Assembly (NCBI RefSeq): GCF_025628985.1
Contig: NZ_JAOTEM010000001.1
Span: forward strand, 124,001-188,000
Direction of reading: 5' to 3'
DNA from: Chryseobacterium edaphi
GTDB taxonomy: Bacteria > Bacteroidota > Bacteroidia > Flavobacteriales > Weeksellaceae
Length of the DNA stretch: 64,000 bases
Shown one piece after another: positions 35,672 to 44,365 of the stretch. The stretch's first letter is position 1. Each line of letters opens with the position of its first letter. Below the pieces are notes generated by a model that saw only the letters and a program-made list of their open reading frames with translations, made no database searches and was not told the origin of the DNA. Both the position numbers and the translations under genes were made by a program.

Positions 35672-36275
35672 CTTTCGTTTCCCAGAATTCTTTGATAATC
35701 AATTGAATATTTTTAAATGTACTTGGAAAAACTTCACTTTCTATCTGTGAGGTGTTTTTCCATGCGACTTCAGTAATACCTTCTTCCAATTGTGGTTTTG
35801 AAGTATCTTCACCCTCGAAGTTCATCTCAAACCAATGCGTGTATTTTAGAACTTTGTCGCCATTCCTTTCAATATAAATGTGATAGGTTGTATTGATGAA
35901 ATCTAAAAGTTCTACATTTTGTAAATTAGTTTCTTCCTCAATTTCTCGAACGGCAGATTCTTCACGCGATTCGCCTTTTTCCATTTTACCTTTTGGCAAA
36001 TCCCATTTTCCTAATCTTTTAATGAAAAGGATGTCCCCATTTGGTCGGTTGACAATACCGCCTGCTGCTTCAATGATTCTGAAAAGTTTTTTAAATTCTT
36101 CCCAAATTTCGTCAATCTGCTCTCCAAAAACATTCAGTTCTTTTACCGATGTATTTTGCAGGAGATCAAGCGCAATCTCTAAAGTTGTGAAACTTTCATA
36201 TTTCAGAGTTTTTTCTAAGTCTTCGGACTGCTTAGAGAGTAATAATTTTTTTTCGTTCACAAAAACTTTATACAT
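35664..36275 (-). CDS. NUDIX hydrolase
   Basis: A 203-residue protein with an N-terminal extension of about 65 residues and a Nudix domain from about 68. The Nudix box is at 96-118: Gly96, Glu102, then REIEEE at 110-115, with Thr-Asn replacing the usual final Gly. Preceded by RLGKWDLPKGK, as in diadenosine-polyphosphate or diphosphoinositol-type members. Substrate unknown. Its start region overlaps the promoter of the divergent SRPBCC gene. Confidence 0.9.
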   Translation of the reverse strand: MYKVFVNEKKLLLSKQSEDLEKTLKYESFTTLEIALDLLQNTSVKELNVFGEQIDEIWEEFKKLFRIIEAAGGIVNRPNGDILFIKRLGKWDLPKGKMEKGESREESAVREIEEETNLQNVELLDFINTTYHIYIERNGDKVLKYTHWFEMNFEGEDTSKPQLEEGITEVAWKNTSQIESEVFPSTFKNIQLIIKEFWETKAK

Positions 36276-36278
36276 TTG
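36271..36278 (+). promoter_or_regulatory. Candidate -7 element of the SRPBCC gene
   Basis: TACATTTG matches TAnnTTTG, 27 nt before the ATG at 36306. It overlaps the start codon of the divergent NUDIX gene (36273-36275). Confidence 0.4.
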
Positions 36279-36292
36279 TAGGAATTTAAATA

Positions 36293-36300
36293 CAAAAATA
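36293..36300 (-). promoter_or_regulatory. Candidate -7 element of the NUDIX gene
   Basis: Minus-strand TATTTTTG, 17 nt before the NUDIX start. With 36271-36278 it forms face-to-face overlapping promoters. Confidence 0.5.
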
Positions 36301-36305
36301 AAAAA

Positions 36306-36695
36306 ATGAATTTAGAAGGACGAAAAATTGTTGTCAATAAATCATCTAAAGAGTTATCTGAGTTGCTGAAAACACCGGAAAATTACAAAGATTTTATGCC
36401 AGACGGTCTTCAGAAGTTTGAAAGCAGAGAAGATGGGTTCAAATTCGGACTTCAGGGTATGCCCGAAATCGCTTTGAAGATTGATGAAGTGACCGAAGAA
36501 AAGGCAGTTTTAAAGTCTGCAAGTTCAAGTTTAGACTTCGCTCTTACAGCAACTTTAAAGCCTCTTAGTGAAAATCAGACCGAAGTTCAGATGATTTTTG
36601 AAGGGAAATTTAATCCTTTCATCAAAATGATGGTCGAAAAGCCGCTTCAGAATTTCATTAATACTTTGACAGATAAGATTGAAGCTTATAAATAA
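36306..36695 (+). CDS. SRPBCC family protein
   Basis: A 129-residue START/SRPBCC helix-grip protein: opening NLEGRKIVVNKSSKELSELL, helix YKDFMPDGLQKFES, strands FALTATLKPLSENQTEVQMI and a long C-terminal helix PFIKMMVEKPLQNFINTLTD. Such proteins bind hydrophobic ligands; no ligand can be named. Monocistronic with terminator; divergent from the NUDIX gene. Confidence 0.8.
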   Translation: MNLEGRKIVVNKSSKELSELLKTPENYKDFMPDGLQKFESREDGFKFGLQGMPEIALKIDEVTEEKAVLKSASSSLDFALTATLKPLSENQTEVQMIFEGKFNPFIKMMVEKPLQNFINTLTDKIEAYK

Positions 36696-36700
36696 GATCA

Positions 36701-36725
36701 GACCTTCAGAAATGAAGGTTTTTTT
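36701..36725 (+). terminator. Terminator of the SRPBCC gene
   Basis: Stem ACCTTC (36702-36707) with GAAGGT (36714-36719), 6-nt loop, T run to 36725. The convergent anmK stop codon lies at its right end. Confidence 0.8.
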
Positions 36726-37773
36726 ATGCGATAATTCCGGAGCAGTGGTCATGACTGCTTCCCGTTGCAGAAGAAAGCACATTGATTTCATTATTAATCT
36801 TCAAAACTCCCATAAAAGCAAATATCATAGCTTCTTTGAAATCAATTATTTCTCTTTCAGGAATAATAATTTGTGAATTTGTTTTTTCTTTAATTTTTTC
36901 AATTAAATAAGAATTGTAAGTTCCGCCTCCGGTTAAAAGAACTTTTTTCAATCGATATTGATTGAAAACTTTTGAAATCTGTTGTGCAGAATGTTCTGTA
37001 AATGTTGCTATAAGATCTTTAGGATCTAGATCAGTGAATAAAGGAAATATATTTTCATTACACCATTCAATTCCCAGTGATTTTGGGTGAGATTGACCGT
37101 AAAATTCGATTGAATTAAGTTTAATGAGTACTTCTGTATTTATTTTTCCTTCTCTTGCTAAATCTCCGTTTTCGTCGAAATTCTTACCAAAATTTTCAGC
37201 AAGTTTATTTAAAACAATATTGACAGGAGCAATATCAAAAGCGATTCTTTTGTCATTTAATTTTAATGAAATATTTGAGAATCCTCCCAGATTCAGACAG
37301 GCATCATATTCTGAAAACAGAAGCTCATCTCCTATCGGAACTAAGGGAGCTCCGTTTCCGCCCAGTAAAACGTCTTGAGAACGAAAATCATAGACGACGG
37401 GTAAACCAGTTTCGATTTTAATGGCTCTTCCGTCACCGATTTGTAAGGTGAATTTTTTTTGAGGCTGATGAAAAACGGTATGTCCGTGTGACGAAATGAT
37501 GTCAATATTTTCAATTTTATTTTTTAAAATAAAATTTTTAACCTCTTTTCCTAAGTAAAAGCCGTATTCTGAATGAAGTTCCAAAAGTTTTTCAGCAGAT
37601 AAATGGATAGAATTTCTCAGTTGATCTTCAAGATCTTTTGAATAAGATATCGTTTCAGCCTTTAAAATCTGAAATTCCCAGACTGAATTTTGCTTTTCAA
37701 ACCTTGCAAAACAGATATCCAAACCGTCTAAGCTTGTTCCTGACATCAATCCTATTGCCTGAAAAGTCGTCAT
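36724..37773 (-). CDS. anmK: Anhydro-N-acetylmuramic acid kinase
   Basis: A 349-residue ASKHA-fold kinase that opens and phosphorylates 1,6-anhydro-MurNAc from recycled peptidoglycan to MurNAc-6-phosphate. The opening GLMSGTSLDGLDICF (8-22), SSHGHTVFHQP, GNGAPLVPIGDELLF, NLGGFSNISL and LLTGGGTYNSYL are family signatures. It starts 9 bp after lptC ends and is the last gene of an omp-lptC-anmK unit. Confidence 0.95.
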   Translation of the reverse strand: MTTFQAIGLMSGTSLDGLDICFARFEKQNSVWEFQILKAETISYSKDLEDQLRNSIHLSAEKLLELHSEYGFYLGKEVKNFILKNKIENIDIISSHGHTVFHQPQKKFTLQIGDGRAIKIETGLPVVYDFRSQDVLLGGNGAPLVPIGDELLFSEYDACLNLGGFSNISLKLNDKRIAFDIAPVNIVLNKLAENFGKNFDENGDLAREGKINTEVLIKLNSIEFYGQSHPKSLGIEWCNENIFPLFTDLDPKDLIATFTEHSAQQISKVFNQYRLKKVLLTGGGTYNSYLIEKIKEKTNSQIIIPEREIIDFKEAMIFAFMGVLKINNEINVLSSATGSSHDHCSGIIA

Positions 37774-37782
37774 TTTTAAAAT

Positions 37783-38379
37783 TTATCTTTTAGATTCTGC
37801 AATTTTGGTCTTGCTGATGTCAAGATCACCGGAATTATTGTAGAAGGTATATTCAGAAAAGTCGTCTTTTGCCGTCATTCCATTGGCATGAACTAGAGTA
37901 GAACCGTCTTCCATTGTGGCATAAACAGTATCTCTCGTATAGATTCTCTTTTTTCTCTGATCCCAGAAAACACTTTGTGTAGCAAATCGCTGTCCGTCGC
38001 TTGTTAAAATTTTTACATTTCCACGGGCTTCAAAAAACTGCTTATAGTCATATATTTTAGCATACTTTGCAGTAATGTTTCCGGGATTTTTAGGTTTTTT
38101 CTTATCAAAAAATTCGATTTTCATACCCTTTCTTGCTACAGTATAAGGACTGTCTATCAATTCGTATTTTTCGATGATAGGAGCAGACGCTCTCAAAGAC
38201 ACAAATCCTGAATCTCTCTGGATGATTTTAGCATTTTTGATGATCTGCGAAGGAAAATTTTTATTCTGATTTTTATCTTGCTTGGTCAAATCTTCTTCAC
38301 AGGATGTGAACACAAAAAATATAGCACAACTAAAAAGGTATGCTATATTTTTATATGATATGTTTGAAATCAAATTCAT
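37783..38379 (-). CDS. lptC: LPS export system periplasmic protein LptC
   Basis: A 198-residue protein with an N-terminal hydrophobic anchor ending in SCEED (possible lipobox FVFTSC) and a beta-jellyroll LptC domain: LRASAPIIEKYELIDSPYTV, FFEARGNVKILTSDGQRFAT, VYATMEDGSTLVHANGM. It links the LptBFG extractor to the LptA bridge in lipopolysaccharide transport. Translationally close to the upstream barrel gene (2 bp gap). Confidence 0.9.
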   Translation of the reverse strand: MNLISNISYKNIAYLFSCAIFFVFTSCEEDLTKQDKNQNKNFPSQIIKNAKIIQRDSGFVSLRASAPIIEKYELIDSPYTVARKGMKIEFFDKKKPKNPGNITAKYAKIYDYKQFFEARGNVKILTSDGQRFATQSVFWDQRKKRIYTRDTVYATMEDGSTLVHANGMTAKDDFSEYTFYNNSGDLDISKTKIAESKR

Positions 38380-38381
38380 GA

Positions 38382-39659
38382 TTAGTTGTAAAGTGATTTT
38401 CTAAACCACTTATCAGCAAAATTGAATCCTACTTTTAAATTAACGAAATTCTGATTGATCAGGTTGTTTTTCAGAGTTCCTCTTTTTCCTAATTCTACAC
38501 CGATTTCAAGACCGCTCATTCTTGTGATACTGCTGGTTTTGAAAGGAAGCATAACTCCTGCAGAAATTCCGAATTTGTTAATGTCGGTTCCTGCAATTTT
38601 CAGATTTCCTTTCTCATAGAATGCACCATAACGGTAAACGACTCTTGAAAAATAGCTTCTGAAGTTATTGTAATTTGGCAGATACCAACCACCGGCAGAA
38701 ACTCTGTAAGAATCATTAAAATCAAATGTATCTCCGAAATAAGTTACTGTTTCTCCTTTTTTGTAATCTAACTGAGCAGATAAAAACCATTGATTCTCGC
38801 TTCCATAACCAACTCCTAAAGAAGCCTGGAGCGGAAGTAAGTTTTTAGAACTCTTATTTTTGGTTTCAATAGTAGTTTGTCCTGCTTTTACATCACCATC
38901 AGTATAGTAATAGGTACTGTTCAGATATTCTGTAGACATATTACTGGTGTTCCCAAAAGTAGCTGTCGCACCTAAAGTAAGTTTGCGGTCAGTACTTGTA
39001 TTTAGGTTTTGGTAGCTTGTTCCTAAAGTGAAATTAAAATTTCTGATACTGTTTTTAGTTTCATATCCGTTGATCAACTCAGCATTAGAAGTAGTAAATT
39101 CATTGGTGTCATATAAATTTCCAAAATAGTAATTGGCGCGTGCACCAACTGCAAATTGAGAATTTACTTTGTATGATATTGCAGCTTGTGCAGTGTTCAA
39201 AGTTCCGCTACCTGTAAAACGGTTACCGTAAACAGTTCCGTCGTCCATTGTTTTTGTATTCACAATATCATAGCTTTTAGAGCTGTAAGGTTGATACAAA
39301 AGTCCCATTTTTATTTTCGAAGAAATCGGAAAAGCCAATGAGATATTAGATAAATACGTAGAATGTTTTGTAGACTTTGTATTGTTATAATCAGTTTTAA
39401 AGTAATTATTCTCGTTTGTAGCTTCTAGTTTGATGCTCGTCAGTTCGAAATTGCTGTTGTTCGCAGGGTTTCCGAAATTAAAGTTACTTGTAAAGTCACT
39501 GATATAAGCAGTTGAGATACCTCCCATTGAGGAAGTTTCAATCGTATTATCATATTTAACATCACCAATTCCATAAGTCGCATAAGGTGAATTGCTCAAA
39601 CTTTGCGCGTTAAGGAAGTACCCAACAGAAATGAATGATAGTACAAAAATTTTTTTCAT
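38382..39659 (-). CDS. Outer-membrane protein (FadL/OmpP1-like barrel)
   Basis: A 425-residue barrel with signal peptide (KKIFVLSFISVGYFLNAQ) and N-terminal LSNSPYATYGIGDVKYDN, then ETSSMGGISTAYISDF and FNFGNPANNSNF, reminiscent of FadL/PorV-like proteins. C-terminal strand VNLKVGFNFADKWFRKSLYN. Cargo unknown. It heads the omp-lptC-anmK operon, an envelope-related group. A near-consensus minus-strand GATATTTG is seen shortly upstream. Confidence 0.8.
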   Translation of the reverse strand: MKKIFVLSFISVGYFLNAQSLSNSPYATYGIGDVKYDNTIETSSMGGISTAYISDFTSNFNFGNPANNSNFELTSIKLEATNENNYFKTDYNNTKSTKHSTYLSNISLAFPISSKIKMGLLYQPYSSKSYDIVNTKTMDDGTVYGNRFTGSGTLNTAQAAISYKVNSQFAVGARANYYFGNLYDTNEFTTSNAELINGYETKNSIRNFNFTLGTSYQNLNTSTDRKLTLGATATFGNTSNMSTEYLNSTYYYTDGDVKAGQTTIETKNKSSKNLLPLQASLGVGYGSENQWFLSAQLDYKKGETVTYFGDTFDFNDSYRVSAGGWYLPNYNNFRSYFSRVVYRYGAFYEKGNLKIAGTDINKFGISAGVMLPFKTSSITRMSGLEIGVELGKRGTLKNNLINQNFVNLKVGFNFADKWFRKSLYN

Positions 39660-39749
39660 TCTAGATTTTTAAAATAATGCGCAAATATCTTAAATATTAA
39701 TGAATTGTAAAAATTTACCGAGGTTAAAGTTTGTTAAGGGGATTTTATA

Positions 39750-39845
39750 GTGAATTGTCAGTACTGAATCCGCTTCGCTGTCAATTTTTTTACCGTCTTT
39801 AAGAAATTCACAGTTCAATTGCTCCGCAAAATTCACAATTGACCA
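39750..39845. repeat. Intergenic GTGAATTTTGC-family palindromic element
   Basis: The gap before holB has left AGTGAATTGTCAGT and right ATTCACAATTGACC, near-complements of each other; the minus strand also reads GTCAATTGTGAATTTTGC. It shares its core words with the elements at 13615, 44224 and 49000. An antisense frame across it is not a credible gene. Confidence 0.5.
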
Positions 39846-39869
39846 ATTCCCTTTTCCGTAAAATTCTTT

Positions 39870-39877
39870 TATCTTTG
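39870..39877 (+). promoter_or_regulatory. -7 promoter element of holB
   Basis: TATCTTTG matches TAnnTTTG and ends 4 nt before the ATG at 39882, suggesting a leaderless mRNA. Confidence 0.6.
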
Positions 39878-39881
39878 AAAC

Positions 39882-41000
39882 ATGAATTGGGAAAACATCG
39901 CCGGACAGGAAAATCTTAAAAAACTTCTTCAGGACAGCATTGCCGAAAACAGAGTAAGCCACGCTCAGCTTTTCATCGGAAAAGAAGGGTACGGAACGAT
40001 GCCATTGGTTTTAGCATATGCAAGAGAAATCCTGAAACGTGAAAACGAACACGCCGCGTCAAAAGTGGAACACCTGAATCACCTGGATTTACATTTCAGT
40101 TTTCCTGTATTTACCGATAACAAAAATTCTTTAAGTAAAAATAAATTCGAGCAGTTTCGGGAGATGATGTTGGAGTCGCCGTATGCAAGTTATGACGATT
40201 GGACAGCTTTTTTAGATTCTGAAAATAAGCAGCTTTTTATTTCGGCAGATGAAATTGATGATCAGAATCAGAAATTTGCTTTGAAAAGTTTTGAAGGCGG
40301 AACCAAAATTCTCATCGTTTGGCGAGCAGATAAAATGAACGTTGCGGCTTCAAACAAATTTCTAAAGTTTCTTGAAGAGCCACCTGCAAAAACTATTATT
40401 CTTTTAACGGCAGAAAGCACGGATGATATTCTTCCAACTATTATTTCAAGAACTCAGATTATTGAAGTTCCCAGAATTGCGGATGTAGATCTAATGAATC
40501 ATCTTAAAAATCAATTGTCAGCTTCTGACGATCAGGCAAAAGCTGTTGCTCACGAAGCACAAGGAAATTTGAATGAAGCGATAAAACTTCTGAATGCTGA
40601 GATCAAAAACCCGGAATTTGAAAGACTTTTTGTACAATGGGTTCGTGATGCATTTCAGGTAAAAAAGAAACCTGAATTTCTAAAAAATATCATTATCTGG
40701 GCAAAAGAAATCGCAGGTTGGAACAGAGAAAAACAGAAAAATTTTCTCAATTATGCTTCAGAAATTTTCAGATTAGCTTTGCTACAGAATTATCAGTCGG
40801 AAGAATTGGTTTATAAAAAAATTGATGCAAACGGCTTCAACTGGGCTGGTTTTTCTAAATTTATCAGTGGCGCAAATATCATCAGTATTTTAGAAGAAAT
40901 CAACGCAGCAGATCTTCATTTAACTAGAAACGGAAATCCCAAAATTGTCTGGACTGATCTCGGAATCAAGCTTTCGAGGTATATTCATAAAAATAATTAA
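39882..41000 (+). CDS. holB: DNA polymerase III delta' subunit
   Basis: A 372-residue AAA+-type clamp-loader subunit. N-terminal NWENIAGQENLKKLLQDSI and RVSHAQLFIGKEGYGTM match delta'; KFLKFLEEPPAKTIILL and LPTIISRTQIIEVPRI correspond to the sensor and SRC-like regions (here SRT). As usual for delta', the ATP site is degenerate, and the zinc cysteines of proteobacterial proteins are absent. Single gene with terminator; part of the replisome. Confidence 0.92.
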   Translation: MNWENIAGQENLKKLLQDSIAENRVSHAQLFIGKEGYGTMPLVLAYAREILKRENEHAASKVEHLNHLDLHFSFPVFTDNKNSLSKNKFEQFREMMLESPYASYDDWTAFLDSENKQLFISADEIDDQNQKFALKSFEGGTKILIVWRADKMNVAASNKFLKFLEEPPAKTIILLTAESTDDILPTIISRTQIIEVPRIADVDLMNHLKNQLSASDDQAKAVAHEAQGNLNEAIKLLNAEIKNPEFERLFVQWVRDAFQVKKKPEFLKNIIIWAKEIAGWNREKQKNFLNYASEIFRLALLQNYQSEELVYKKIDANGFNWAGFSKFISGANIISILEEINAADLHLTRNGNPKIVWTDLGIKLSRYIHKNN

Positions 41001-41014
41001 TAAAATAATTTTCC

Positions 41015-41044
41015 AAAGACTCAGATTTTATTTGAGTCTTTTTT
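41015..41044 (+). terminator. Terminator of holB
   Basis: Perfect 9-bp stem AAAGACTCA (41015-41023) with TGAGTCTTT (41033-41041) and a T run. Confidence 0.88.
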
Positions 41045-41100
41045 ATTTTCAAAATGTAAATTTTTCAGAAAATAAATTAACCAATATTAAATTTTAATTA

Positions 41101-41146
41101 AAAATCAATCAATCGTTTGATTTTATGAAAATCTTGTGTATCTTTG
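41101..41146 (+). promoter_or_regulatory. Promoter and candidate TetR operator of the efflux operon
   Basis: A perfect inverted repeat AAAATCAA (41101-41108) / TTGATTTT (41117-41124) overlaps a -33 TTTG (41116-41119), which stands 19 nt before a -7 TATCTTTG (41139-41146). A repressor bound to the palindrome would cover the -33 element, as expected for autoregulation by the TetR gene 22 nt downstream. Confidence 0.65.
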
Positions 41147-41168
41147 TGCCTTCAAAAATGAAAACATA

Positions 41169-41795
41169 ATGATTTCAAAAGAAGAAAATATATTATTTGC
41201 CGCTGAAAAGCTTTTTGCTGAACACGGGTTTCAGGGAACCTCAACAAGAGAAATTTCCAAAGCGGCAAACGTAAATATTTCAATGATTTCTTATTATTTC
41301 GGCTCAAAAGAAAAGTTGTATGAGAAATTAGTTGAGTTTAGAATGAATGAAAGTCAGTTCTTCTCAAAAGATATTTTAGAAAGAACTGACATCAACGAAT
41401 GGGAAAAAATAGAGAAGATTGTAGATCAGTTTTCGGGTAGAGTAAGGCATCACAAATGTTTTTACAGAATCATGCAGAGAGAGCAGCTTCACACAGAAAA
41501 TCCTCAGATTGTAGAATTTCTTAAGCAGACAAAACTTAGTTTTATCTCTATGTATTCAAAAATTCTTGAAAGTGGTCTTCAGAAAGGAATTTTTACTAAA
41601 AATCCACCGATCTATTTGTTGCATTCTACAGTGAGCGGAACATTATTCTACGCATCCAATGCAAAAGAGATGTACAAAGAATTCCTGAATAATACAGAAG
41701 ACGAAGAAGTTTTTGAGGAGAAATATTATACAGAACTTAATAAACATATTAAATACATTTTAAAAGACCTTTTAGGTTATGAAGAGAATAAATAA
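41169..41795 (+). CDS. TetR/AcrR family transcriptional regulator
   Basis: A 208-residue repressor. Helix-turn-helix at residues about 15-47 (GFQGTSTREISKAANVNISM then ISYYFGSKEKLYEKL), followed by an all-helical ligand domain. ATG at 41169 is chosen; an upstream GTG at 41136 would start inside the -7 box. The 3' end overlaps the tolC start by 17 bp, tying it to the efflux operon it likely controls. Confidence 0.93.
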   Translation: MISKEENILFAAEKLFAEHGFQGTSTREISKAANVNISMISYYFGSKEKLYEKLVEFRMNESQFFSKDILERTDINEWEKIEKIVDQFSGRVRHHKCFYRIMQREQLHTENPQIVEFLKQTKLSFISMYSKILESGLQKGIFTKNPPIYLLHSTVSGTLFYASNAKEMYKEFLNNTEDEEVFEEKYYTELNKHIKYILKDLLGYEENK

Positions 41796-43092
41796 CTCAG
41801 TTATTGCTCTTTCCTTGTTCATAGGAATCGCAAACGCAAATGCTCAGGAAAAAAAACAGCTTAGCCTCGATGAAGCCGTACAGTTGGGAATCCAGAACAG
41901 CAAAAGTTTAAAAATTGATGCTGCAAAAATAGAAGAAGCTACGGCAGATCTTTTGGCAGCAAAGAACAGACAGCTTCCCGATCTTTCTATTTCAGGAAGT
42001 TATCTTTACCTTCCGATCAAACCGACGATTGATCTCAAAATTCCGGGAGTTGCATCTGCTGGAGGACCTTCAGTTCATCAGGTTGCTTACGGATCAGCGA
42101 ATTTAAGTGTTCCGATTTACAGCGGAGGAAGAATCAAATACGGAATTCAGTCGGCAAAATATTTGGTGGAAGCATCAAAATTAAGCACTGAAAACGACAA
42201 AGTTGCTATTGCTTATAATGTTGCACAGGCTTATAATAATTTATTTAAAGCCAATCAATCAATTAAAGTTTTAGAAGAAAATTTAAGTGCGTCTCAAAAA
42301 AGAGACGAAACTTTTCTTAAGCTAGAAAACAACGGAGTCATTGCAAGAAACGACCGTTTAAAGGCAAATCTTCAGACTTCAAATATCGAATTGCAATTGT
42401 TGGAAGCAAAAAACAATTACAACATTGCCAACATCAATATGGATTTGCTTTTAGGACTTCCCGAAGCTACCGAAATTGAAGTGGATCAGCAATATATTGA
42501 TGAAGCGGATGACGTGAAACCTGTTGATTTTTATTTAAATGAAGCAAGAGAAAACCGTAAGGATTTGCAGGCTTTAGACCAACAGAGAAAAGCAGCAGAA
42601 TTGGGAACGAAATCGGCAAAAGCAGAAAATCTTCCTTCAATAGCGTTTACAAGTGGTTATGTTGCAGCAGATATTCCGAAATTTTTAACGATTTATAATG
42701 CAGTAAATGTTGGAGTAGGAGTTTCTTACAATTTATCAAATCTCTGGAAGGAAAATTCTGCATTGAAGCAATCAAAAGCTAGAGAGATGCAATTGTCGGC
42801 AACCAATGAATTGTTGAATGACAATATTAAATTAGACGTCAATAGAGAATTTCAAAACACCGATTATTCTAAAAAGAGAATCGCAGTTTTCGAAAAAGCG
42901 GCTGTTCAGGCTAATGAAAATTACAGAATTACCAAAAATAAATATGATAACGGTCTTGCAACAATGACAGAATTGTTGGATGCAGATGCAGCTCAGATTT
43001 CTGCAAACGTTGGAGTGATCAACGCTAAAGCTGATGCAGCATTGGCTTACAGAAAACTTTTACAAACTACAGGAACTTTAACAATCAAATAA
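41779..43092 (+). CDS. TolC family outer-membrane efflux protein
   Basis: A 437-residue outer-membrane factor with signal peptide (ending ANANAQ) and two structural repeats of long helices: QLSLDEAVQLGIQNSKSLKI, KYGIQSAKYLVEASKLST, and RKDLQALDQQRKAAELGTKS, NYRITKNKYDNGLATMTELL. It provides the outer channel for the EmrA/EmrB-like proteins encoded downstream. Confidence 0.94.
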   Translation: MKRINNSVIALSLFIGIANANAQEKKQLSLDEAVQLGIQNSKSLKIDAAKIEEATADLLAAKNRQLPDLSISGSYLYLPIKPTIDLKIPGVASAGGPSVHQVAYGSANLSVPIYSGGRIKYGIQSAKYLVEASKLSTENDKVAIAYNVAQAYNNLFKANQSIKVLEENLSASQKRDETFLKLENNGVIARNDRLKANLQTSNIELQLLEAKNNYNIANINMDLLLGLPEATEIEVDQQYIDEADDVKPVDFYLNEARENRKDLQALDQQRKAAELGTKSAKAENLPSIAFTSGYVAADIPKFLTIYNAVNVGVGVSYNLSNLWKENSALKQSKAREMQLSATNELLNDNIKLDVNREFQNTDYSKKRIAVFEKAAVQANENYRITKNKYDNGLATMTELLDADAAQISANVGVINAKADAALAYRKLLQTTGTLTIK

Positions 43093-43110
43093 AAACAGAA
43101 TAATATCCAA

Positions 43111-44214
43111 ATGGAAAATAACAATACTCAAGCAACTGAACCTAAAAAGAAAAAAAGTTTAGTTTTCCCTATTATTTTAGCCGTTATCATCGTAGTAGGA
43201 GGAATTTACGGTTACAGAACATATACTTACGGGCAGATTCACGAAGAAACAGATGATGCGCAAATCGCTTCAAACTTAAACCCTGTAATTTCTAAAATCT
43301 CAGGTTACGTTGCAGAAGTGAAAGTAAAAGATAACCAGTTTGTAAAAAAAGGCGATACTTTGGTTATTTTAGATAATAAAGATCAGAAAATGGCTTTGGA
43401 ACAGGCTCAGGCAGCGTTATCAACTGCAAAAAGCAATATTTCTTCTGCACAATCTTCTACCAATGCGACTTCAAAAAATATTAACAGTTCGCAAGCGGCT
43501 GTAGCAACTGCAAATGCGCAGATCGAAGCAGCAAAAGTAAATGTCTGGAAAACTTCTCAGGATTTAAAAAGATATTCAATTCTTGTAAAAGATCATTCGA
43601 TCACAGAACAACAATACGAGCAGGCTTTGGCAGCAAAACAGTCTGCAGATAAGCAATTACAGGTTTTGGTTGATACAAGAAACCAGATTGCACAACAAAC
43701 AGGTATTGCTTCTTCTCAAACTGAAGCGAGTTCTCAACAGATTTCTGTTGCAGGTTCTGTGGCTAAACAAAGAGAAGTGGATGTGGAAAGTGCTAGATTA
43801 AATCTTTCTTACACTGTGATTGTTGCTCCAGAAGATGGTTTCGTAGGAAAAGTTCCGATTCAGGCAGGTCAGTTTTTGCAGGCAGGTTCTCAACTTTTCA
43901 GCTTGGTTAAAAACGATCAGAAATGGGTAATTGCCAACTTTAAAGAAACGCAGGTTGCTAAAATGGTTGAAGGACAGAAAGTGAAAATCGAGATCGATGC
44001 TTTTCCTGATACTGATTTTGAAGGAGTGGTAAGCTCATTCTCTCCGGCTACAGGTTCTACATTCTCAATTTTGCCTCCGGATAACGCAAGCGGAAACTTC
44101 GTAAAAGTTGTACAAAGACTTCCTATTAAAATCGATTTTGTGAAACTGGATCCAAACATTGCAAAAAGATTAAGAACAGGAATGAATGTGAAAGCAGAAG
44201 TTTCTTTAAAATAA
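43111..44214 (+). CDS. HlyD/EmrA family periplasmic adaptor
   Basis: A 367-residue membrane fusion protein with one N-terminal helix (about 17-37, FPIILAVIIVVGGIYGYRTY), a biotinyl-lipoyl-like domain (NPVISKISGYVAEVKVKDNQ), a coiled coil (about 90-210) and the second lipoyl half (YTVIVAPEDGFVGKVPIQAG). It joins the MFS pump to the TolC channel. Second structural gene of the operon, 18 bp after tolC. Confidence 0.94.
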   Translation: MENNNTQATEPKKKKSLVFPIILAVIIVVGGIYGYRTYTYGQIHEETDDAQIASNLNPVISKISGYVAEVKVKDNQFVKKGDTLVILDNKDQKMALEQAQAALSTAKSNISSAQSSTNATSKNINSSQAAVATANAQIEAAKVNVWKTSQDLKRYSILVKDHSITEQQYEQALAAKQSADKQLQVLVDTRNQIAQQTGIASSQTEASSQQISVAGSVAKQREVDVESARLNLSYTVIVAPEDGFVGKVPIQAGQFLQAGSQLFSLVKNDQKWVIANFKETQVAKMVEGQKVKIEIDAFPDTDFEGVVSSFSPATGSTFSILPPDNASGNFVKVVQRLPIKIDFVKLDPNIAKRLRTGMNVKAEVSLK

Positions 44215-44223
44215 TATTGAAAT

Positions 44224-44345
44224 AGTGAATTGTCAATTTTGCTGAAGCAGTCAATGATTAATTGAAAATGCAGTATGATTGATGTTAATTTGGAAATGAA
44301 GTAGTAAAATTGACGACGATGTTGGTTGACTATTGACAATTCACT
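44224..44345. repeat. Inverted-repeat element inside the efflux operon
   Basis: Perfect 14-bp arms AGTGAATTGTCAAT (44224-44237) and ATTGACAATTCACT (44332-44345) flank about 94 bp and fill the emrA-emrB gap. No T tract follows a compact stem, so it is not a standard terminator. It shares words with elements at 13615, 39750 and 49000. Confidence 0.8.
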
Positions 44346-44365
44346 TTTTTACAATGTAAAAAACT

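Noticed and set aside
39690..39962. 90-residue antisense ORF overlapping the holB start
   Set aside because: It spans a palindromic intergenic element and the holB promoter and runs antisense into holB; no protein-like features.
41136..41168. GTG start for the TetR gene 33 bases upstream
   Set aside because: It would start upstream of and include the -7 box; the ATG at 41169 gives the standard TetR N-terminus.
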